Under the pieces are notes generated by a model. The model ran no database searches. It was not told the DNA's origin and worked only from the letters and a program-made list of their open reading frames with translations. Shown one piece after another: positions 35,294 to 43,541 of a stretch of 64,000 nucleotides of DNA. Position 1 is the first letter of the stretch; the number at the start of each line of letters is the position of its first letter. Source of the stretch: DATKAS01 sp963733765 (GTDB taxonomy: Bacteria; Actinomycetota; Acidimicrobiia; Acidimicrobiales; DATKAS01); assembly GCA_963733765.1 (NCBI GenBank), contig CAVTEI010000007.1:537923-601922 (forward strand), read 5' to 3'. The position numbers were made by a program, and so were the translations under genes.

Positions 35294-36481
35294 ATGGCGA
35301 CCGAACCCGTCCTCGACTGGACGAATGACTACGACATCTTCGACCCGGGTTATGTCGAAGACCCCGCCCCCGTCTGGGACGAGCTCCGCGACACGTGCCC
35401 GATCGCGCACACCGAACGCTGGGGCGGCTCGTGGTTGCCGACGCGGTACGAGGATGTCGTCGCGATCGCGCACGACGTCGAACAGTTCTCCTCGCGCGAC
35501 ATCACGGTCTCGCCGCGTCCCGCGAGTGGCGACAACGTGAAGGCTCCCCCGATCAGCAGCGATCCTCCCGAGCATCTCTGGGCCCGGCGACTGATCCTTC
35601 CCGGCTTCTCACCGAAGACGGTCGCCAAGTACGAGCCGTACACGCGCGAGCTGTGCCGCTCGCTGATCGACGGGTTCATCGATTCGGGGAAGGCCGACGC
35701 GGCGGAGGGCTACGCGCAACAGATCCCGGTGCGGATCATCGCTCAGATCCTCGGCATCGACGAGGCGATGTCCGATCAGTTCACGACGTGGGTGCGGGGC
35801 GTCCTCGAGCTCGGACTTCAGGACCCCGTGCTGCGCGCGAAGTCGCGAGACGAGTTGTTCGCGTTCTTCAACGCCGAGATCGCCGACCGCAGGGCGAACC
35901 CTCGCGACGATCTGATCAGCGAGCTGCTCGCCGCCGAAGTCGACGGCCAGCCGGTGCCCGACCACCACATCCTCGGCACATGCGGGCTGCTGCTCATTGC
36001 CGGCATCGACACCACCTGGTCGAGCATCGGGTCTTCGCTCTGGCACCTCGCGACTCATCCCGAGGACCGGCAGCGCTTGTCGCGCGAGCCCGAGCTCATC
36101 CCGACGGCGATCGAGGAGTTCCTCCGCGCCTACTCGCCCGTGACGATGGCGCGCATCGTGAACGAGGACACCGAGATGCAGGGCGCGTGCATGCACGCCG
36201 GCGACCGGGTGATCCTCAACTTCCCATCCGCCAATCGCGACCCGGACGCGTTCCCCGACGCCGACCAGGTGATCATCGATCGGGCGGTGAACCGCCACAT
36301 CGCGTTCGGCGTCGGCATCCACCGGTGTGCCGGGTCGAACCTCGCCCGCATGGAGCTGCGGGTCGCGATCGAGGAGTGGATGGCGCGCATCCCCGAGTTC
36401 CGCCTCGCCGAACGCGCCGAGGTCACGTGGGCCGGCGGGCAAGTGCGCGGTCCTCGTCATCTGCCCGTGGTCTTCCCCTAG
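35294..36481 (+). CDS. Cytochrome P450
   Basis: 395 residues, intact. I-helix oxygen motif AGIDTTWSS (from about 236), K-helix E-x-x-R in AIEEFLRAYSPVTMARIV, and the heme loop FGVGIHRCAGSNLAR with Cys345 as the heme ligand. N-terminus SDPPEHLWARRLILPGFSPK is the C-helix region of bacterial soluble P450s. A class I enzyme receiving electrons from the ferredoxin encoded 10 bp downstream. Substrate unknown; similar pairs hydroxylate sterols, terpenes and fatty acids. A ferredoxin reductase is not nearby. Translation may be limited by the leader hairpin. Confidence 0.92.
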   Translation: MATEPVLDWTNDYDIFDPGYVEDPAPVWDELRDTCPIAHTERWGGSWLPTRYEDVVAIAHDVEQFSSRDITVSPRPASGDNVKAPPISSDPPEHLWARRLILPGFSPKTVAKYEPYTRELCRSLIDGFIDSGKADAAEGYAQQIPVRIIAQILGIDEAMSDQFTTWVRGVLELGLQDPVLRAKSRDELFAFFNAEIADRRANPRDDLISELLAAEVDGQPVPDHHILGTCGLLLIAGIDTTWSSIGSSLWHLATHPEDRQRLSREPELIPTAIEEFLRAYSPVTMARIVNEDTEMQGACMHAGDRVILNFPSANRDPDAFPDADQVIIDRAVNRHIAFGVGIHRCAGSNLARMELRVAIEEWMARIPEFRLAERAEVTWAGGQVRGPRHLPVVFP

Positions 36482-36491
36482 GAGCGACGCG

Positions 36492-36683
36492 ATGAAGGTG
36501 CGGGTCATCACCGAGAAGTGTCAGGGCCACGGGCGGTGCTACTCGCTCGCGCCGGAGCTCTTCGAGTCGGACGACTACGGCAACTCAGTCGTGCTCGGCG
36601 ACGGCAACGTCCCCGCGGGGCTCGAAGAGTCGGCCCGGCTCGCCGAGCTCAACTGCCCCGAGCGAGCCGTGGTCATCGAGTAG
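36492..36683 (+). CDS. Ferredoxin, 3Fe-4S type
   Basis: 63 residues. Ligand pattern C10-x2-H13-x2-C16 ... C55-P, with His replacing one Cys of the usual CxxCxxC, as in the 3Fe-4S (or His-ligated 4Fe-4S) ferredoxins paired with actinobacterial P450s. YSLAPELFESDDYGNSVVL is the conserved core. Directly behind the P450 and sharing its transcript, so almost certainly its electron donor. Soluble. Confidence 0.93.
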   Translation: MKVRVITEKCQGHGRCYSLAPELFESDDYGNSVVLGDGNVPAGLEESARLAELNCPERAVVIE

Positions 36684-36703
36684 CGCCGCGCCTCGAGCAT
36701 CGG

Positions 36704-37331
36704 GTGCTGTTTCGACAAGAGCATTGGGCGGGACTGGCCGACGGCACCATCACCGTCGCGTTTCGGACGTGGACCAAAGCGCGCGCCAAGGCGGGACGCC
36801 GGGCCCGATTCCCGGGCGGAGTGCTGATGATCGATGACGTCCGCGTGGTCGACGCAGCGACGATCACCACCGCCGACGCGCGTCGGGCCGGGTTCGCGAA
36901 CGTCGCCGCGCTGCGACGAGAGCTCGAGCAGTTCGGCGAGGGCGACACGTACCGCATCGCGCTCCACTTCGTCGGCCCGGACGAACGGGAGGCCCTTCGG
37001 GCCGACGACGATCTCGCGGCCGAGGACCTCGCGGCCATCCGGGCGCGGTTGGAGCGGCTCGACCGGTCGAGCCCCCGCGGGCCATGGACGCGAACGGTGC
37101 TCGAGCTCATCGCCGACCGGCCCGCCGTGCGTGCTCCCGACCTCGCTGCATCCCTCGGCCTCGACACGGTCACGTTCAAACGTGACGTCCGCAAGCTGAA
37201 GGAGCTCGGCCTCACCGAGAGCTTGACGGTGGGCTACCGCATCTCGCCGCGCGGCCAACGCGTCGCCGATTCTCTTGGCGCAACTGGGGCGCCGGTACCC
37301 GAACGCGCCAAGAAAACCAGTCGGGGGCTAG
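36704..37331 (+). CDS. ASCH-domain protein with C-terminal winged helix, one frameshift
   Basis: About 208 residues. The N-terminal ~85 residues look like an ASCH (PUA-like) fold: VLFRQEHWAGLADGTITVAF, KAGRRARFPGGVLMIDDVRV, TYRIALHFVGPDERE. The C-terminal ~75 residues form a winged helix (VRAPDLAASLGLDTVTFKRD, VRKLKELGLTESL, GYRISPRGQR). As written there is no nearby stop; removing one base near 37265 gives an end in RRYPNAPRKPVGG and a TAG at 37329, next to the convergent SDR stop. GTG start at 36704. RNA or modified-nucleotide binding is plausible for ASCH proteins; a role with the P450 is not evident. Confidence 0.6.
37270..37316. terminator. Nested hairpin between convergent genes
   Basis: Arms TTCTCTTGGCGC (37270-37281) and GCGCCAAGAAAA (37305-37316), one mismatch, with an inner GGG/CCC stem. 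Shares TCTTGGCG and CGCCAAGA-AACCAG with the hairpin at 35168-35218. Lies at the end of the ASCH gene and 11 bp from the SDR stop; likely bidirectional terminator. Confidence 0.55.
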
Positions 37332-38101
37332 ACCGCTCCGCCGAAGAGGTCGAGGGTGCGGGCCATGCCGCCGTCCGCGGAGATCGTCTCGCCCGTGATG
37401 AATCGGGCCGCGTCCGACGCGAGGAACACGATGACGTCGGCGATGTCCTCGGGCTGCGACCACCGCCGCAATGGCGTCTGCGCCTCGATCCGCTCGACGA
37501 CGCCTGGGATCGCCTTGTTCTTGGCCCAGAGGGCGGTGTCGACGACACCCGGTGCGACCGAGTTGACGCGGATGCCCTGCGGCCCGAGCTCCATCGCCAG
37601 GGAGCGTGTCGCCGCGTCGATGGCACCTTTGGTCGCGGCGTAAGCGGCACGATTCGGCGTGCCGACCACTCCGGACACCGACGAGAGATTGACGATGGAT
37701 CCGCGCTGACGCTCGATCATCGATGGCAGCAACGCGGCGATGAGCAGGATCGGCGCTCGGACGTTGACGGCGTACATCGTGTCGATGAGCTCGGCGTCGA
37801 CCTCGACTGTCGGCAGGCGGGCGGCGGTTGCGGCGTTGTTCACGAGGATGTCGACGTTGCCGACTGCCGCCAGCGCGGCGGTCGCGAGCTCGATCGGAGC
37901 CATTGCATCGGCGAGATCCGCAAGCACGACCACGGGATCGCGATCGAGGTCGGCCGCGACCTTGTCGAGCGCCTCCCGGTCTCGGCCGGAGAGCACGACC
38001 CGCGCGCCGGCGCGGTCGAGGGCTCGTGCGGTGGCCGCCCCGATGCCGCGTGACGCGCCGGTGACGAGCGCCGTGCGGCCATCGAGCGAGAGCGGATCCA
38101 T
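37328..38101 (-). CDS. Short-chain dehydrogenase/reductase
   Basis: 257 residues, intact. GASRGIG cofactor motif, VVLSGRDREALDKVA (Arg after beta-2, NADP-leaning), ILVNNAATA, VNLSSVSGVVG with catalytic Ser, Y-x-x-x-K in AAYAATKGAID, PGVVDTALW, and FITGETISADGGMAR end. A FabG-like fold; probable alcohol or 3-oxoacyl reductase in the surrounding oxidative cluster. It is divergent from the LLM gene with 17 bp between starts, so promoters must overlap coding sequence. Confidence 0.87.
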   Translation of the reverse strand: MDPLSLDGRTALVTGASRGIGAATARALDRAGARVVLSGRDREALDKVAADLDRDPVVVLADLADAMAPIELATAALAAVGNVDILVNNAATAARLPTVEVDAELIDTMYAVNVRAPILLIAALLPSMIERQRGSIVNLSSVSGVVGTPNRAAYAATKGAIDAATRSLAMELGPQGIRVNSVAPGVVDTALWAKNKAIPGVVERIEAQTPLRRWSQPEDIADVIVFLASDAARFITGETISADGGMARTLDLFGGAV

Positions 38102-38118
38102 TACGCGATGGTAGGGGG

Positions 38119-39022
38119 ATGGATCTGGGAGTGGTCTTCTCGCAAGCGGACAGCGGCACCGACCCGAACGCGATCCGGGCCTGGGTGCAGACCGCCGAGG
38201 CAGAAGGGCTTCGACCACGTGATGGCGTACGACCACATCCTCGGCGCCTCGCTCGAACGACTCGGGCCGGGGCCGTTCGGCAACTTCCCCGGCCCGCCCT
38301 ACACCGCCGAGAACACGTTCCACGAGATCCTCGTGCTCTTCAGCCACCTGGCGGCAGTGACGGAGCGCATCGAGTTCGTCACGAGCGTGCTCGTCCTGCC
38401 GCAACGCCAAGCGCCGCTCGCCGCGAAGCAGATCGCGACGATCGACCTGCTGAGTGGCGGGCGATTGCGGGTGGCCGTGGGCGTGGGCTGGAACTTCGCG
38501 GAGTACGAAGGCCTCGGCGCGGACTTCTCCGATCGCGTCGATCTCCTCACCGAGCAGATCGAAGTCATGCGAGCGCTGTGGACCGAGCCGATCATCCGGT
38601 ACGAAGGCCGCTTCCATCACCTCGAGGGCGTGGGGATCAACCCACTGCCGACGCGGCGGATCCCGATCTACATGGGCACCGGCGGATCCGATGCCGCGCT
38701 CCGCCGGGTCGTTCGCACGGCCGACGGGTGGATGCCTCTGCTGTTACCTGGTCTCGACCCCATCGACTTCCGGACGGGTGTCGAGCGGCTGCGTCAGCTC
38801 GCGGTCGACGCCGACCGCGATCCCGCGTCGCTGCCGATCCACGGTCGCGTCTATCTCGGCGACGGATGGCAGAAGCAGGTCGACGAGGCGCTCGAGGTCG
38901 GGGTCGCGCACCTGTCGATCGGCTTCAACCGCATGGCCAATCGCGGGCTCACCCACGCGCAGCATCTCGACGCGGTCCTCGCCGCGAAGCCCGAGCTCGA
39001 CCGGCTGGTGGGTCGATCCTGA
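38119..39022 (+). CDS. LLM-class F420-dependent oxidoreductase, one frameshift
   Basis: About 300 residues. MDLGVVFSQADSGTD start, then after one extra G near 38206 is removed, AEAEGFDHVMAYDHILGASL, the TIGR03619-like F420 subgroup pattern. RIEFVTSVLVLPQRQAPLAA, SGGRLRVAVGVGWNFAEYEG, RRIPIYMGTGGSDAALRRVV follow. Full family length. Probably acts in the same catabolic route as the SDR and Rieske gene; substrate unknown. ATG at 38119 is preceded by taggggg. Confidence 0.83.
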
Positions 39023-39083
39023 CGATCAGGACGCGTGGGCGAGAGCGGTGTGGCTCGACGAGACGAGGTCTACAGTTCCGGCG

Positions 39084-40301
39084 ATGCGCACGGCATCAGA
39101 TCGGGAGGGACGCGCTTACGGGCGTGCGGCCGGCACCGTCGACGCCGACCTCACGACCGTCGGACCGGGAACGTCGGGAGGCGAGCTCCTCCGCCGTTAT
39201 TGGCACCCGGTGGCCGTGTCCGACGAGGCGACGAACGTGCCACGGGAGATCCGCGTCCTCGGTGAGGACCTCATCTTGTTCCGTGACGGCAGCGGCAATC
39301 CTGGGCTGGTATCGCCTCGTTGCGTCCATCGTGGCACGACGCTGCTGTACGGCAAGGTCGAAGACGTCGGGATCCGATGCTGCTATCACGGCTGGCTGTT
39401 CGACACCGAGGGGAACTGCCTCGATCAGCCGTGCGAACCGGAGCGGGGTCAGCATCGAGAGCGCTACCGCCAGCCCTGGTATCCGGTGCAGGAACGGTAC
39501 GGCTTGGTCTTCGCCTACCTGGGACCGGCAGACCGCCAGCCGGCGCTGCCCCGCTACGACATCTTCGAGGACCTAGGCGCGGGCGCGCAGCTCGTTGCCA
39601 ACGGCGAGAGCATCGGGTCGGGGGGACCGCCGATCATGCCGTGCAACTGGTTCCAAACCCACGAGAACGTGATGGACCCCTACCACGTGTTCATTCTCCA
39701 CAGCACGTTCTCGGGCACCCAGTTCACCGAGATCATGGACATCTTCCCCGACATCACATGGGACTTCACCGACTACGGCGTGCGTTCGTTCCAAGATCGT
39801 CGCCTCGCGGACGGATCGGTGCTCCACCGGGTCACCGAGGTGGTGTTGCCCAACATCCGGGTCGTGGCCGACCCGAGGGTGGGTTCGTTCGCCAAGACCG
39901 ACAACGTTGCGTGGACATTGCCGATTGACGACACGACCACACGCATCTTCACGGTGTTTCGGATGGGCGCCGAAGGCGACACCGCATGGCCGACCAAGAT
40001 CAAGGATGCGCCGATCTACAACGGCAAGTCGTGGTTCCAGCTCGACGCGGCGGAGCACCAGCGCTACCCAGGTGACTTCGAAGCACAGGTCGGCCAAGGC
40101 GCCGTCACCCTGCACTCCGAAGAGCACCTGGCCGCGAGCGACCGAGGAGTCATGATGTTCCGCACGCTCTACAAGCGCGCCATCCACGCTGTCGCGGACG
40201 GCGAAGATCCGCAGTGCGCGTGGCGTCGCGAGGCCGACGCTCTCATCCACTTGCAGGCTGGGAACTATCTCATCGAAACGACGTCGGCACCGGCGACCTA
40301 G
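39084..40301 (+). CDS. Rieske non-heme iron oxygenase, alpha-subunit-like
   Basis: 405 residues, intact. Rieske 2Fe-2S motif C-x-H...C-x2-H: SPRCVHRGTTLLYGK then GIRCCYHGWLFDTEG. The catalytic domain shows PCNWFQTHENVMDPYHVFIL, with His residues of the mononuclear iron site (N-x2-D-P-Y-H). Close in build to phthalate/vanillate or cholesterol-type oxygenases that act as a homo-oligomer with a separate reductase. Aromatic ring dihydroxylation or O-demethylation is likely; no reductase is nearby. It follows the LLM gene after 61 bp in the same direction. Confidence 0.87.
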   Translation: MRTASDREGRAYGRAAGTVDADLTTVGPGTSGGELLRRYWHPVAVSDEATNVPREIRVLGEDLILFRDGSGNPGLVSPRCVHRGTTLLYGKVEDVGIRCCYHGWLFDTEGNCLDQPCEPERGQHRERYRQPWYPVQERYGLVFAYLGPADRQPALPRYDIFEDLGAGAQLVANGESIGSGGPPIMPCNWFQTHENVMDPYHVFILHSTFSGTQFTEIMDIFPDITWDFTDYGVRSFQDRRLADGSVLHRVTEVVLPNIRVVADPRVGSFAKTDNVAWTLPIDDTTTRIFTVFRMGAEGDTAWPTKIKDAPIYNGKSWFQLDAAEHQRYPGDFEAQVGQGAVTLHSEEHLAASDRGVMMFRTLYKRAIHAVADGEDPQCAWRREADALIHLQAGNYLIETTSAPAT

Positions 40302-40323
40302 GTGGCGCGCTCCCGCGTGATCG

Positions 40324-40409
40324 TGCCCGGGGCGGGATTCGAACCCGCACATCCCCGAAGGGACCGAGGGGTTTAAGCCCTCTGCGTCTGCCAGTTACGC
40401 CACCCGGGC
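40324..40409 (-). tRNA. tRNA-Leu (UAA)
   Basis: 86 nt with acceptor GCCCGGG/CCCGGGC, discriminator A, anticodon loop CTTAAAC in a GGG/CCC-closed stem (anticodon TAA), a long variable arm CGGTCCCTTCGGGGATG, and the T arm GCGGGTTCGAATCCCGC. Class II layout and anticodon agree on Leu. CCA is not encoded. Confidence 0.95.
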
Positions 40410-40444
40410 CAGCGCGCCCACCGTAGATCTGGCACGGTCGCGTC

Positions 40445-41400
40445 ATGGCCTTCTTCGCCCGCGTCGACCCGTACGACGAGGGCATGCTCGACGTCGGCGA
40501 CGGGCACCGAGTCGCGTGGAGCATCGCGGGCAACCCCAAGGGCAAGGCCGCGATCGTGCTGCACGGCGGACCGGGAAGCGGCTGTTCGCCCGGCTTTCGA
40601 CGCTGGTTCGATCCGCAGCGCTATCGCGTCGTGCTGATGGATCAGCGCGGCTCAGGTCGGAGCACGCCACACGCGAGCGAGCCGAACGTCGATCTCTCCA
40701 CCAACACGACGCACCACCTCGTCGCCGACATCGAAAGACTCCGCGAGCACCTCGCGATCGACCGGTGGCTCGTCTGGGGAGGGTCGTGGGGTACGACGCT
40801 GGGCCTCGCCTACGCCGAGACGCATCCGGATCGAGTCACCGAGATGATTCTCGTGAGCGTCGTGACGACGACGGCGGCCGAGGTGGAATGGGTCACGCGG
40901 GCGATGGGTCGCGTGCTTCCCCGAGGAGTGGGCGCGCTTTCGCGACGGCGTGCCGCCGGCCGAGCGCGACGGCAACCTGGCTGCGGCCTATGCCCGCCTG
41001 CTCCAAGACCCCGACCCGGCGGTGCACGAGCCCGCGGCCCTGCGGTGGTGCGAGTGGGAGGACACCCACGTCGCCACTCATCCGGGCCACGTCCACGACG
41101 ACCGTTACGACGACCCCCGCTTTCGGCTCGCGTTCGCCCGCCTCGTCACCCACTACTGGAGCAACGCCGCGTTCCTCGAGGATGGCGCGCTCGATGCGCG
41201 ACGCGGAGCGACTCGTCGGCATCCCCGGCGTGCTCATCCACGGGCGCCTCGACATCAGTGGCCCTCCCGACATCGCCTGGCGCCTCGCCGAGCGATGGCC
41301 GAGCGCCGAGCTCGTGCTCATCGGGGGTGCCGGACACGGCGCCAGCGACGACGAGGTCCAGGCGGCGATCGTCGCCGCGACGAACCGTTTCGCCGGCTGA
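40445..41400 (+). CDS. pip: Proline iminopeptidase-like alpha/beta hydrolase, two frameshifts
   Basis: About 317 residues. HGGPGSGCSPGFRRWFDPQR and VVLMDQRGSGRSTPHA are the signature of prolyl aminopeptidases; nucleophile WGGSWGTTLGLAYAETHP (Ser), GIPGVLIHGRLDISGP with the Asp, and GGAGHGASDDEVQAA with the His. Frame breaks near 40915 (repaired to RVFPEEWARFRDG) and near 41192 (EDGALMRDAERLV). Removes N-terminal proline from peptides in the cytosol (S33 family). It stands alone after the tRNA and converges on a small hypothetical gene. Confidence 0.85.
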
Positions 41401-41415
41401 GCCTCACGCTGAGCC

Positions 41416-41742
41416 TCACGCCACCTGGGCCGCGGTCACGGCGGGCTCGGCCATGGCTTGCCACAGCGCCGCCCGCACGCGGTCGGCGTCAGCCGTCGAC
41501 AAGTCGTTCGCGGCCACGACGCCCTCGACCATGTCGGACACCACGGCCGCCCACGGCCGATCTCTCAGCCGGACGGCGACGATCGACCCGCGAGGGTGGC
41601 GCCGCAACGAGCGGTCGACCGCGTCGAGCCGTGGAGGGCTGCGGAAGGCGGGGGGATGAAGACCGAGCCTGCGAGCCTCGTCGGCGAGCGTGCGCGCCGC
41701 GGCGGTGAAGCGAAGAGTGGCGCCCGGTTCCATCGGTTGCAT
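41416..41742 (-). CDS. Hypothetical protein, small
   Basis: 108 residues, no family recognised. Features: an amphipathic start (ATLRFTAAARTLADEARRLG), a compact middle (DAVDRSLRRHPRGSIVAVRL, DRPWAAVVSDMVEGVVAAND) and a helical end. No signal peptide or membrane segment. Located between the convergent hydrolase (15 bp) and the divergent DUF4262 gene (90 bp). The coding bias matches a real gene (strong GC at third positions), but function is unknown. Confidence 0.5.
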   Translation of the reverse strand: MQPMEPGATLRFTAAARTLADEARRLGLHPPAFRSPPRLDAVDRSLRRHPRGSIVAVRLRDRPWAAVVSDMVEGVVAANDLSTADADRVRAALWQAMAEPAVTAAQVA

Positions 41743-41832
41743 TGTGCGCCAGGGGTGGGACACAACAGCTGGGACACAACCGTGCGTGGCAGTCTGGTCC
41801 CGGTGAGCGACGTCCCCGTGAGCGACGACCCG

Positions 41833-42318
41833 ATGCCCGACCGCTCGATGGAGCACCTCGACAAGGTCGCATGGATGGTCGAGACGAACGGGTGGGCGCT
41901 CGAACCCATCGCCGCTCGCCCCGACCTCGATCCACCCCGCGCGGCGTACGCCTACACGATCGGCTTCGAGGCGACCTACGGGTTCCCCGAGGTGTTGGTG
42001 TTCGGGCAGACGCCGTCGAATGCGCGAGGCATCGTCGGCCTCGTGGTCGAGCTGCTCGAGAGCGGCGTGCAGCCGCCGGTGGGGCCCCTCTTCCTCGGGC
42101 TGTTCGACGGTGAGCAGCGTGCGGCGCTGCTGCCGGTCGACGTCGACGCCTACGAGTACCTGTTCACCTCGGCCGCCGCGTTCTACGGCGGGAAGCCGTT
42201 CCGGGTCGCGCAGCTGATGTGGCCGGACCGCAACGGATGGATGCCGTGGGAGTCGGGCTTCGAACACCGTCTCGCGCTGGCCGAGCCGATCATCGGCTCT
42301 CTCGCCGACATCGACTGA
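41833..42318 (+). CDS. DUF4262-family protein
   Basis: 161 residues. MEHLDKVAWMVETNGWALEP, then AYAYTIGFEATYGFPEVLVF is the core of DUF4262 (TxGL/GF..-PE-hydrophobic), and MWPDRNGWMPWESGFEHRL the conserved C-terminal part. Function of the family is unknown; members occur near toxin or stress genes but nothing here supports that. GTG starts at 41803 or 41818 would add 10 or 5 residues. Ends next to a 45-bp palindrome shared with 52913. Confidence 0.75.
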   Translation: MPDRSMEHLDKVAWMVETNGWALEPIAARPDLDPPRAAYAYTIGFEATYGFPEVLVFGQTPSNARGIVGLVVELLESGVQPPVGPLFLGLFDGEQRAALLPVDVDAYEYLFTSAAAFYGGKPFRVAQLMWPDRNGWMPWESGFEHRLALAEPIIGSLADID

Positions 42319-42334
42319 CCCCTTCCCTTCCGAC

Positions 42335-42379
42335 CGTTTGGTCACCAGCCGGCCGCATTGTGCCGCTGGTGACCAAACG
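42335..42379. repeat. 45-bp palindromic element, copy 1
   Basis: 15-bp perfect arms CGTTTGGTCACCAGC and GCTGGTGACCAAACG around a 15-nt centre. It is the exact reverse complement of 52913-52957, 45 of 45 bases. It lies between the convergent ends of the DUF4262 gene and a phosphoesterase gene (11 bp from the latter), a place fit for a bidirectional terminator. Confidence 0.75.
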
Positions 42380-42389
42380 CGACCGGGGG

Positions 42390-43540
42390 TCAGGTCCGAG
42401 GCGGCCAGGTGTGGGAGAAGCAGCGGTCGTCGAGCGACCCAGGTGACCAGCGGCGCCACTGGCCCATCACCGTGTCGCCGGTGCGCTCGGTCCATGCCAA
42501 GCACGTGCGGGTCCGCGGTGCGCCGCACGATCTGGCGAATGCCTCCTTCGTGGATCACGTAGCCGGCCCACACGCCCGGATAGTCCTTCGGCGAGCCGAC
42601 CTCGGTGATCGGGATCGGCCCGTGTCGCCGGCGCCGGTTGCGATGCGTGTGCCCAGCGGTCACGAGCGTGGCCGGGTTCGCCGACGCCACCGCACGGAGC
42701 AACCGCCAGCCATCGAGGCCGAGGATGCCTGGCGGCCAGATGGTGGCGACAAGAGTGCGGAACGGCGGATGGTGCGTTGCGAGGAGCGCACCGCCCGGCG
42801 CGTCGCGCAGCGCCTCGGTGATCTCCGGCAGGAGGGGCGTGAGGTTGCCTCGACGATGGCGCTGCTCGCGTCGAGCTCGCCGCGACGACGCGCAGCCCGG
42901 GGAGGTCGTGCACCTTCACGGTCGTGATGAGCTCGACCCCGTGGCCGGCGAGCACCGAAACGCCGTCGCCGTTCCATCGGTCTCCCCCGTCGTGGTTCCC
43001 GGGCAACGCCACGACGGGCACGGGGAGCGATTCGAGGAGGCTTCCGAGCCGCTCGTACTCCGGGTTCCTGTCGTCGTGGGTGAGGTCGCCCTTCACCACG
43101 ATGAGCTGGGCGCCCCACGCCAAGGCCTCGTCGAGGGCGGCGCGGGTGCAGCCCGTCGGGTACGGCTCCGCTCCGTGCCAAATGCCGTCGGGAGAGATGC
43201 GGGGCCACCGCCCGAACCGATGCTCGCCGATGTGCACGTCGCTGATCGTGGCGATGCGACAGAGCTCGGGGCCGGGCGGCGCGCGGAGGGTGCGGACCGG
43301 CTTGGCTTCGACCCCGGAGAGCGACACACGGACTTCGGCGTCGGATTCGAGACCGTCGACGATCGCCGAGCCGCACCCGCCGCCTTCGACCACGAGCGCG
43401 GGCGCTCCCGACACCGCGAGCTCGTGCGATCCTGGAGCGAGGTCGCTCCAACAGACCTGGACCAGGTCCACGTCGACGGCGAAGACCGTGAGTCGCTTGA
43501 CCCGTGCGCCGCGCGTCACCGAGGACCCGTCGGCCGCCAC
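42390..43540 (-). CDS. Calcineurin-like phosphoesterase with N-terminal extra domain, two frameshifts
   Basis: About 383 residues. The first ~75 residues form a beta-rich domain (RLTVFAVDVDLVQVCWSDLA, APALVVEGGGCGSAIVDGLE). Then the metallophosphoesterase core: IATISDVHIGEHRFG (D-x-H), VVKGDLTHDD, VVALPGNHDGGDR, LLATHHPPFR, VTAGHTHRNRRRR. Breaks near 42865 (repaired to SSTEQRHRRGNLTPLLPEI) and 42480 (VLAWTERTGDTVMG). ICC/CpdA-like in length and motif order, so a phosphodiesterase; cyclic-nucleotide substrate not shown. Starts 1 bp past the M1 gene stop, so likely co-transcribed. Confidence 0.78.
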
Positions 43541-43541
43541 C

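Noticed and set aside
40324..40409. Integration site for a mobile element at the tRNA-Leu 3' end
   Set aside because: No repeat of the tRNA 3' end and no integrase were found downstream; the flanking genes look ordinary.
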